In this document: piece by piece, positions 5,360 through 10,090 of the stretch
Numbering within the stretch: position 1 is the stretch's first letter
How the letters are laid out: each line of letters starts with the position of its first letter
Assembly (NCBI GenBank): GCA_910578305.1
Contig: CAJTQH010000072.1
Span: 1 to 10,090 of the forward strand
Direction: 5' to 3'
DNA from: an uncultured Muribaculaceae bacterium
Lineage (GTDB): Bacteria; Bacteroidota; Bacteroidia; Bacteroidales; Muribaculaceae
DNA length: 10,090 nt
Notes under the pieces: model-generated
Databases searched by the model: none
What the model saw: only the letters and a program-made list of their open reading frames with translations
Told to the model about the DNA's origin: nothing
Program-made: the position numbers and the translations under genes

Positions 5360-6296
5360 GTGTCTTTATTGTTATAAGTCCCTTGCAGATGGCGAGGTGG
5401 ACTACCATAAATCTTGTACGCGCAAGTTTTTTGAATCGACAGCGGTGCCTGCGCTGCCATACACCAGAGCCAACATCAAAGAACTGGCACGTGAGATTGT
5501 GACATCAAGTACCACCGTGACCGGGGTGCAGGCAAAACTGTCACTCGACATTGCAAGAGGACTTGCCGGAGAACCGCAACGCTTTACTATTGTCGGATTG
5601 TGGGGGCGGTTTATACTCAAACCGCAGACCGACCGTTTTGCCAATCTACCCGAAAATGAAGACCTCACCATGCACTTGGCAGAGGTCGTCGGAATCAAGA
5701 CTGTGCCTCATTCGCTGATACGTTTCGCCGACGGCGAACTCTGCTATATTACCCGTCGCGTTGACCGCACAAAGAAAGGCGAGAAGATTGCCATGGAGGA
5801 TATGTGCCAGTTGTCGGAACGACTCACCGAGGACAAATACAAAGGCTCGTATGAGCGTATAGCCAAACTTATAAAGCAATACTCTGCGGCTCCGCTTTTG
5901 GATGTCGTCAATTTCTGGGAAGTAGTGCTGTTCTCATGGCTTACCGGCAATGCCGATATGCACCTGAAGAACTTCTCGCTGTTCCGACCTGCCGACAACT
6001 ATATGCTGACTCCGGCATATGATCTGCTATCGACTTCAATAGTAATGCCGGAAGATAACGAGGAGTTGGCACTGACTCTGAACGGTAAGAAAAAGCGGAT
6101 AAAGAGAAGCGATTTTGAAACGGCAATGCGCGACAGCGGCATGGATGAAAAAGCGATTACAAACCTCTTTAACCGTTTTTCCAAAGCCATTCCGAAATGG
6201 TGCGATTTAATCAAAGAATCGTTCCTTCCCGAAAATATGAAACTGGCATATCGTGTGCAAATAGAGTCAACGGCAGCACGACTTCGAGAGGTCTGA
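5352..6296 (+). CDS. hipT: HipT/HipA-family serine/threonine kinase toxin
   Basis: 314-aa HipA-like kinase core lacking the N-terminal subdomain, which is the separate hipS. It opens with a Cys/His cluster (C4, C7, H19, C22) that could bind zinc and is seen in Bacteroidales HipA proteins. The glycine-rich regulatory loop is TSSTTVTGVQAKLSL (51-65). RFILKPQ (86-92) holds the ATP-binding lysine K90, and ENED (101-104) follows. GNADMHLKNFSLF (199-211) carries catalytic D202 and N207. PAYDLL (221-226) carries metal-binding D224. All catalytic residues are present, so it should be active. Known relatives phosphorylate aminoacyl-tRNA synthetases (HipA: GltX; E. coli HipT: TrpS); the target here is unknown. 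Translation is coupled to hipS by an eight-base overlap. The kinase reads intact. Confidence 0.92.
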   Translation: MNKCLYCYKSLADGEVDYHKSCTRKFFESTAVPALPYTRANIKELAREIVTSSTTVTGVQAKLSLDIARGLAGEPQRFTIVGLWGRFILKPQTDRFANLPENEDLTMHLAEVVGIKTVPHSLIRFADGELCYITRRVDRTKKGEKIAMEDMCQLSERLTEDKYKGSYERIAKLIKQYSAAPLLDVVNFWEVVLFSWLTGNADMHLKNFSLFRPADNYMLTPAYDLLSTSIVMPEDNEELALTLNGKKKRIKRSDFETAMRDSGMDEKAITNLFNRFSKAIPKWCDLIKESFLPENMKLAYRVQIESTAARLREV

Positions 6297-6306
6297 ATCC
6301 GTAATT

Positions 6307-6328
6307 CTGCAATGATTTACCGTTGCAG
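6307..6328. repeat. Small inverted repeat just after hipT
   Basis: CTGCAATG (6307-6314) pairs with CGTTGCAG (6321-6328), with one wobble and a six-base loop. It is ten bases after the hipT stop. There is no T-run, so it is only a weak terminator candidate. Confidence 0.4.
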
Positions 6329-6370
6329 CACCTTAATTCCACTATTGTCTTTGGATGCGAACGAGACAAC

Positions 6371-6408
6371 ATCGCCCCACTTTGCTCCGTAGAGCAAGAT
6401 GGGACGAT
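6371..6408. repeat. Long imperfect hairpin between hipT and the cupin gene
   Basis: ATCG/CGAT (6371-6374, 6405-6408) and CCCACTTTGCTC/GAGCAAGATGGG (6376-6387, 6392-6403) form about 15 pairs, including one wobble, with two mismatches and a CGTA loop. No T-tail follows on either strand. No coding frame is convincing here. Confidence 0.55.
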
Positions 6409-6444
6409 ATCCTTAGCATACACCTTAAAATGTGCGATATTGAT

Positions 6445-6465
6445 GCTTTTTCAGATCTAAAAAGC
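6445..6465. repeat. Perfect 7-bp inverted repeat near the cupin 3' end
   Basis: GCTTTTT (6445-6451) and AAAAAGC (6459-6465) flank CAGATCT. It could end transcription of the convergent cupin and hip units. The T-run lies on the wrong side of the stem for a classical intrinsic terminator, so the role is uncertain. Confidence 0.4.
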
Positions 6466-6493
6466 GTATAATGCCGTATGGAAGAGCCGGGAA

Positions 6494-6904
6494 TCAGAGC
6501 AGGCTTTTGCGCTCGGTTATCTCGGCATCGCCCATAGTAAACGCTTCCAGACTGCCCTCCTTGGCCTGAATACACACATAGACCATCGGACGTGCCGATG
6601 TGCATTTAAGATTGCGGTCGCAGGCCGTCGATACACGCACTACCGATCCTTCCGCCACGTCAAACGCATCTCCGTCGACTTGAAACCGACCCGAACCGGA
6701 CAGGATTATGTAATTCTCTTCATTGGCTTTGTGACTGTGAAAAAACGGTACTGCCTCACCATTGGCAAGCGAACCGAACGAGATCTCACACGATGTGGCT
6801 CCGGTGACATCCTTTACAAACTGCTTCCCTTCGAAACTCCCAAGATTCCCGACTGAGACGTGGGCAAACTTCGCACCACTGTCCTTTACCTTCAATTCAT
6901 TCAT
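6494..6904 (-). CDS. Small single-domain cupin protein
   Basis: 136 aa, one cupin beta-barrel. Cupin motif 1 is at about 52-73: PFFHSHKANEENYIILSGSG, with H56, H58 and E62/E63 as metal ligands and G70. Motif 2 (GSVVRVSTACDRNLK, 86-100) lacks the usual histidine, so metal binding may be incomplete or absent. Similar small cupins are common in Bacteroidota. Most have no defined reaction, and no substrate can be assigned. It is divergent from an HxlR regulator across a 145-bp region with promoters facing both ways. Such pairs often mean the regulator controls the neighbour, for instance in response to electrophiles or oxidants (inference). Confidence 0.88.
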   Translation of the reverse strand: MNELKVKDSGAKFAHVSVGNLGSFEGKQFVKDVTGATSCEISFGSLANGEAVPFFHSHKANEENYIILSGSGRFQVDGDAFDVAEGSVVRVSTACDRNLKCTSARPMVYVCIQAKEGSLEAFTMGDAEITERKSLL

Positions 6905-6931
6905 AGTTTTTTCTCTTTTACAGATTTATAC

Positions 6932-6939
6932 TAACTTTG
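6932..6939 (+). promoter_or_regulatory. Plus-strand -7 box upstream of the HxlR regulator
   Basis: TAACTTTG is a full match to TAnnTTTG, giving a start near 6946 and a leader of about 100 bases. An inverted repeat, AGCGG-TTAG-CCGCT (6941-6954), sits at the predicted transcription start and could be an operator or a leader hairpin. Confidence 0.5.
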
Positions 6940-6969
6940 CAGCGGTTAGCCGCTTTCTTTTCGATAGCG

Positions 6970-6977
6970 CAAAATTA
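6970..6977 (-). promoter_or_regulatory. -7 promoter box for the cupin gene
   Basis: The minus strand reads TAATTTTG, a full match, with a TTG 20 bases further upstream as -33. The predicted leader is about 60 bases. Confidence 0.6.
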
Positions 6978-7021
6978 CGTGTCATCCTCCAATAAAACAA
7001 CACGTTACGACAAAGTCAGTC

Positions 7022-7039
7022 ACTTACCCGAAAGTAACT
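7022..7039. promoter_or_regulatory. Candidate operator of the HxlR regulator
   Basis: ACTTAC-CCGAAA-GTAACT pairs at five of six positions, with a perfect TTAC-N6-GTAA core. It abuts a second -7 box and the start codon, fitting the short palindromic sites used by HxlR/MarR-type repressors. Binding is inference. Confidence 0.45.
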
Positions 7040-7046
7040 ATTTTTG
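7039..7046 (+). promoter_or_regulatory. Second plus-strand -7-like box, close to the HxlR start codon
   Basis: TATTTTTG is a full match to TAnnTTTG but lies only three bases before the ATG at 7050. If used, the mRNA would be nearly leaderless. There is no good -33, so this may be chance in an AT-rich stretch. Confidence 0.3.
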
Positions 7047-7049
7047 AAT

Positions 7050-7421
7050 ATGAACAGCTTACCGCTCAAAGAAAATCTAAAAAAATATACCGGCATCGCT
7101 TCTTGCCCCATACGCAACATACTGTCGCGATTCACCGGCAAGTGGTCGATGCTCATCCTGTGTGTGCTCGCCGAGAACGAATCCACCCGATTCAGCGAGA
7201 TAGGCAAAGCCATCCCCGACATATCGCCCAAAGTACTGACCGACACCCTGAAAAAACTCGAAAGCGACCGCCTCATATCACGCCGCCTGTATGCCGAGAT
7301 ACCTCCGCGCGTAGAGTATTCGCTCACCGATCTGGGCCGTAGTCTAATGCCATTACTGGCCGAGCTAATACGATGGTCGCTTGACACATATGCCCCGCAA
7401 TGCCGCCACAACGACTTATAG
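7050..7421 (+). CDS. HxlR-family winged-helix transcriptional regulator
   Basis: 123 aa, full family length. The order is typical: an N-terminal CPIRNILSRFTGKWSMLIL block (C19 onward), RFSEIGKAIPDISPKVLTDTLKKLESDRLISRR as the DNA-binding helices, and a wing around VEYSLTDLGRSL, followed by a dimerising helix. The cysteine just before the conserved proline (C19-P20) matches the N-terminal Cys-Pro position used as redox or quinone sensor in YodB, HypR and QorR, so thiol sensing is plausible but unproven. The ATG at 7050 is preferred over the TTG at 7044. It is divergent from the cupin gene, its likely target besides itself. It ends nine bases from the convergent sugar-kinase stop with no visible terminator between. 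Confidence 0.92.
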   Translation: MNSLPLKENLKKYTGIASCPIRNILSRFTGKWSMLILCVLAENESTRFSEIGKAIPDISPKVLTDTLKKLESDRLISRRLYAEIPPRVEYSLTDLGRSLMPLLAELIRWSLDTYAPQCRHNDL

Positions 7422-7430
7422 GCAATAGCA

Positions 7431-8324
7431 TCAGTTCACCTTAATAGAGTCAGGCAACACCGGCATCGCGCCCTTGCAGGTGCACACATAGGCCGATGTC
7501 TCGACAGCCACAGCATGAGCCTCGGCCACCGTCTTGCCCTTAAGCACACTCGCTATGAATGCGGCTGTAAACGAATCGCCCGCACCCACCGTGTCGGCCA
7601 CTTCCACCACAGGTGTCGGCTGAAACGACTCTTCGTCGGGCGTAAACACATAGCTGCCGCTGACACCGCAGGTGAGTATGAGCATCCGCAGTCCGTAGCG
7701 GGCTACCAGCTCCCGGCATTTATCTTCTTGACCAAGCCCCCGGCAGTCAAACATGCGGCTCACCACTTCAAGCTCCTCATCATTAATCTTAAGCACATTG
7801 CACCGCTCCATCGACCGATGCAGAATATCCTTCGTATAGAATTTCTGTCTCAGATTTATGTCAAACACCACCAATGTGTCGTCCATGCGCGGCATGGCAT
7901 CGAGAAATCGCCCGATAGTGTCGCGCGACACCTCGCCGCGTTGTGCGAGCGAACCGAAACACACGGCTCGTGTGCGCCCGGCCAGACACTCAAGGTTGTC
8001 GGTATAAGGAATATTGTCCCACGCCACATTTTCCGTTATGTCATAGCGCGGCACTCCATCGGCATCCACTTCCACCTGCACCGTGCCTGTAGGATAATCC
8101 ACCTCGGATATCATGTGATCCACACCTTCGGCGGCAAGACGGCACAGAATCTCCTCACCGTCGGCATCGCGCCCCACGGCACTTACCACACAGCTCCGCA
8201 GCCCGAACTGCGACACATGATAAGCGAAATTGGCCGGCGCACCGCCCATCTGCTTACCTCCGGGGAGCACATCCCACAGAATCTCACCCATGCCTACCAC
8301 CACACAATCTGTCATATTGACCAT
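7431..8324 (-). CDS. PfkB-family carbohydrate kinase, probably fructokinase
   Basis: Cytoplasmic ribokinase-fold sugar kinase, 297 aa. Key blocks are GEILWDVLPGG (13-23), the PfkB signature 1 region GGAPANFAYHVSQFG (27-41), FDINLRQKFY (154-163), the KINDEE substrate/nucleotide segment (179-184), LTCGVSGSY (217-225), and signature 2 DTVGAGDSFTAAFI (244-257) with the anion hole GAG and catalytic base D250. GEILWD plus GGAPANFA resembles fructokinases that make fructose-6-phosphate, but ribokinase-like specificity for another sugar is possible. The start may be M1 or M4 (8324 or 8315); no ribosome binding site decides. It lies 14 bases downstream of the DUF5106 gene on the same strand, so they are probably cotranscribed. 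Confidence 0.93.
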   Translation of the reverse strand: MVNMTDCVVVGMGEILWDVLPGGKQMGGAPANFAYHVSQFGLRSCVVSAVGRDADGEEILCRLAAEGVDHMISEVDYPTGTVQVEVDADGVPRYDITENVAWDNIPYTDNLECLAGRTRAVCFGSLAQRGEVSRDTIGRFLDAMPRMDDTLVVFDINLRQKFYTKDILHRSMERCNVLKINDEELEVVSRMFDCRGLGQEDKCRELVARYGLRMLILTCGVSGSYVFTPDEESFQPTPVVEVADTVGAGDSFTAAFIASVLKGKTVAEAHAVAVETSAYVCTCKGAMPVLPDSIKVN

Positions 8325-8338
8325 ATTGATATAATATT

Positions 8339-9277
8339 TTAATGAGAGTATTCATCACCGGCCGCCTGTAACAGCCGCGCTATCAGAGAGCTGTCAAACG
8401 AACCGTCAGCCCTGAGCATATACAGGCCGCGGTCTATCACACGGCAGTCACCGCCGATCAGATACACCATCGGAGTCTCAGGCACATAGTAGATCTCATT
8501 GTCCCCTATACCGTCCGTGTCGAGTGCCGACACCCACTCCGTCGGAATATTGCCCCGATAGCTCTCCCACATGTCGCGGCCGGTATCTACCGCTACAGCC
8601 AACACCGACACTGTCCCCACGGCCACAGCACGTTGCAGAGCAGCATCGCGTTTCATAGCGTCGATCACCTCATGGCAAGTGCCGCAATCGGGATTATAGA
8701 CCAGCATAAGTGTCGGGCGTGTCACCAACCGGTGCAGCGTAGCAGGCGCGTCGCCGCCATCAGCAGTTACCATGGCAAAGTCCGCAGCCACATCGCCCGG
8801 CAGATTTTTCTTCATCTCCTCGGCCAGCGCCATACGGCGTATGCCTGTAGCACTCCCCTCGGGCTGCGACATAGCATCGGCTTCAAGCATATCGACATAC
8901 AGTCGCTCGTCGCGCATGGGCGATCCGGCATCGCTCAGATATATCTGACACAGAAGCCTCAGAAGTTCCGAAGCGTCCTCATCAGCCGAAGCCCGACCGA
9001 ACATGACCGCCAGACCGTCGCGACGAGCCTGTTCCGGCACATGAGGCATGATCGACAGAAAATCCACAAGTGCCTGCTCCATAAACGCCGTATCGGCGGC
9101 ACGGGCATCGTCCACAAAATCGAGAGCATCCCAGTAATGCACCGAAAGATACGCCCCGCGGTCGGCCGGCGATGTCAGTTCCGAAGGTATGCGGGGCATC
9201 GCGAGCGGCTCTGTAGCCGACGCCGCAAAAGCACATATCGCCCCAATAAACATCGATGTAGTCAGTCCAATTTTCAT
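8339..9277 (-). CDS. Exported DUF5106/thioredoxin-fold protein
   Basis: 312 aa with a cleavable signal peptide (MKIGLTTSMFIGAICAFAASA, cut near residue 21). The N-terminal half (about 40-160) resembles DUF5106 of Bacteroidales: AYLSVHYWDALDFVD at 42-56 and PMRDERLY at 120-127. The C-terminal half is a thioredoxin-like domain with MLVYNPDCGTCHEV (191-204), redox pair C198/C201, and a cis-proline region ETPMVYLI (267-274). It is probably a periplasmic disulfide oxidoreductase or a relative of TlpA/ResA; the partner is unknown. The start at 9277 is chosen over 9370 because only it begins with the signal peptide; the longer frame adds 31 unlikely residues across AT-rich upstream DNA. It is the first gene of a probable two-gene unit with the sugar kinase. 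Confidence 0.88.
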   Translation of the reverse strand: MKIGLTTSMFIGAICAFAASATEPLAMPRIPSELTSPADRGAYLSVHYWDALDFVDDARAADTAFMEQALVDFLSIMPHVPEQARRDGLAVMFGRASADEDASELLRLLCQIYLSDAGSPMRDERLYVDMLEADAMSQPEGSATGIRRMALAEEMKKNLPGDVAADFAMVTADGGDAPATLHRLVTRPTLMLVYNPDCGTCHEVIDAMKRDAALQRAVAVGTVSVLAVAVDTGRDMWESYRGNIPTEWVSALDTDGIGDNEIYYVPETPMVYLIGGDCRVIDRGLYMLRADGSFDSSLIARLLQAAGDEYSH

Positions 9278-9326
9278 ACAGCTATCCGTTTGGTTGCAAA
9301 AAAAATACATTTCACAAATATTGTTC

Positions 9327-9338
9327 ACATCAGGATGT
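9327..9338. promoter_or_regulatory. Palindrome between divergent genes
   Basis: ACATC-AG-GATGT lies midway between the DUF5106 start and the plus-strand promoter at 9358-9388. It is a possible operator for either gene, and could be chance. Confidence 0.25.
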
Positions 9339-9357
9339 ATAATTATAGTTAAAAAAA

Positions 9358-9388
9358 TTGCATAAATCAAAATTCAGCAGTATATTTG
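9358..9388 (+). promoter_or_regulatory. Strong promoter of the DUF3575 gene
   Basis: TTG at 9358-9360, 20 bases, then TATATTTG at 9381-9388, a full -7 consensus match. The transcription start is predicted near 9395, giving a leader of about 210 bases before the ATG at 9609. Confidence 0.65.
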
Positions 9389-9394
9389 CAAGTC

Positions 9395-9608
9395 GTTTTC
9401 CAGACGCAGAGCCTATGACGTGAGTTTACGGCTTATATCGCCTCCGAAAACAAATATCGGTCGCGAACCATGCGCCCATTTACGACTTGATTATAACACA
9501 CAAACACACAATAACGACGCGTAATGGCGCGTCAGCAAACAAACCAGACAAAAACCAGTGCCGCACAGCCGTCACTGCGACCGAGCAAAAACATACTTTA
9601 CAAAATAT
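9395..9608 (+). other. Long non-coding leader before the DUF3575 gene
   Basis: Together with 9278-9394 this makes 331 bases without a gene. No reading frame here looks real. One clear hairpin is present: GACGCG-TAATGG-CGCGTC, a perfect six-pair stem at 9516-9533. No riboswitch class was recognised and no T-run follows the hairpin. The last 70 bases are A/C-rich and look unstructured. Confidence 0.4.
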
Positions 9609-10090
9609 ATGAAGACACGTATCTCTATCATCATGCTCATAGGCCTGATAGGTTGCTTCTCCGGACTTCGCGCCCAGGAAGTGGCTCTTAAGACCAATCT
9701 GCTTTACGATGCCACTTTATCACCCAACTTAGGAGTGGAGGTAGGCCTTGCCCCGAAATGGACACTGGACATAAGCGGCAACGTCAATGCCTGGAAAGTC
9801 AACGACCGCTATTGGAAGCACTGGCTCGTCCAGCCCGAAGCACGCTATTGGCTTTGCGACCGCTGGCAGGGACACTTCTTCGGATTCCACATGCTCGGCG
9901 GCCAGTTCAATCTCGGCAATCTCAACCTGCCGAATTTCCTGGGCAACAACTTCAAGAAGCTCGAAGACTACCGCTATCAGGGATGGGGCGTAGGAGCAGG
10001 CATTGCCTACGGTTACTCTTGGATTCTATCCAAGCACTGGAACATCGAAGCCGAGATCGGCATCGGATGGATCTACACCCGCTACGACAA
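9609..10090 (+). CDS. DUF3575 protein, N-terminal part (gene runs off the right edge)
   Basis: 160 codons are visible and open to the window end. The signal sequence is MKTRISIIMLIGLIGCFSGLRA, cut before QE at 22/23. LIGC at 13-16 also fits a lipobox, so lipidation cannot be excluded. The mature start ALKTNLLYDATLSPNLGVEVGLAPKW and the following WTLDISGNVNAWK, HWLVQPEARYWLCDRWQGHFFG and GVGAGIAYGYSW are characteristic of DUF3575. This is a Bacteroidales outer-membrane-type family with alternating hydrophobic strands that suggest a small beta-barrel. In many Bacteroidales it is the first gene of fimbrillin (FimA/Mfa-type) operons; the downstream genes here lie outside the window, so that role is inference. 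It has a promoter and long leader of its own. Confidence 0.85.
   Translation, partial: MKTRISIIMLIGLIGCFSGLRAQEVALKTNLLYDATLSPNLGVEVGLAPKWTLDISGNVNAWKVNDRYWKHWLVQPEARYWLCDRWQGHFFGFHMLGGQFNLGNLNLPNFLGNNFKKLEDYRYQGWGVGAGIAYGYSWILSKHWNIEAEIGIGWIYTRYD

Noticed and set aside
6200..6493. Third copy of the tRNA-end 19-mer downstream of hipT that would close a hipBST element
   Set aside because: Only short matches such as TGTCTTT near 6346 were found on the strands read; none extends far enough to be called an att site.
9278..9370. 31-residue N-terminal extension of the DUF5106 protein
   Set aside because: The extension runs through AT-rich divergent promoter DNA and would bury the signal peptide that begins at M32.
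9295..9390. TTGCAAA...TTTGCAA inverted repeats flanking 9300-9385 as an invertible promoter
   Set aside because: Only seven bases match, and each arm is a TTTGCA stretch expected at divergent -7 boxes. No longer inverted repeat or recombinase gene is visible.

Overview
The window looks like a chromosomal stretch of a Bacteroidota bacterium, most likely order Bacteroidales and perhaps Muribaculaceae. The reasons are repeated TAnnTTTG-type -7 promoter boxes, mostly absent Shine-Dalgarno sequences, a tRNA gene with no encoded CCA, and lineage-typical families (DUF5106 thioredoxin-fold protein, DUF3575 protein, Bacteroidales-type HipA kinase with a Cys-rich N-terminus). The family-level placement is inference.

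Layout. At the left edge is the N-terminal part of a polyprenyl diphosphate synthase (minus strand), divergent from full-length polA (plus strand). polA converges on a lipoprotein of the endonuclease/exonuclease/phosphatase (EEP) superfamily across a shared hairpin terminator. Next comes tRNA-Ser(CGA) with its own promoter and terminator. A perfect 19-bp second copy of the tRNA 3' end lies 128 bp further on, a typical footprint of integration at a tRNA gene. Immediately after that copy is an AT-richer, tightly overlapping three-gene operon, hipB-hipS-hipT. It is a tripartite HipBST-type toxin-antitoxin system with several inverted-repeat operators around its promoter. A gene-free stretch of about 200 bp with strong inverted repeats follows.

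The right part holds a divergent pair, a cupin protein (minus) and an HxlR-family regulator with a possible redox cysteine (plus). A two-gene minus-strand unit follows: an exported DUF5106/thioredoxin-fold protein, then a PfkB-family sugar kinase, probably a fructokinase. The window ends inside a DUF3575 gene (plus) that has a strong promoter and a leader of about 200 nt. This family often opens fimbrillin-type operons in Bacteroidales, but nothing of such an operon is visible here.

The two strongest points for a second look are the tRNA-Ser/hipBST accessory island and the DNA polymerase I. The polymerase keeps its 5'-nuclease and polymerase motifs but has lost three of the four metal-binding residues of its 3'-5' proofreading site.
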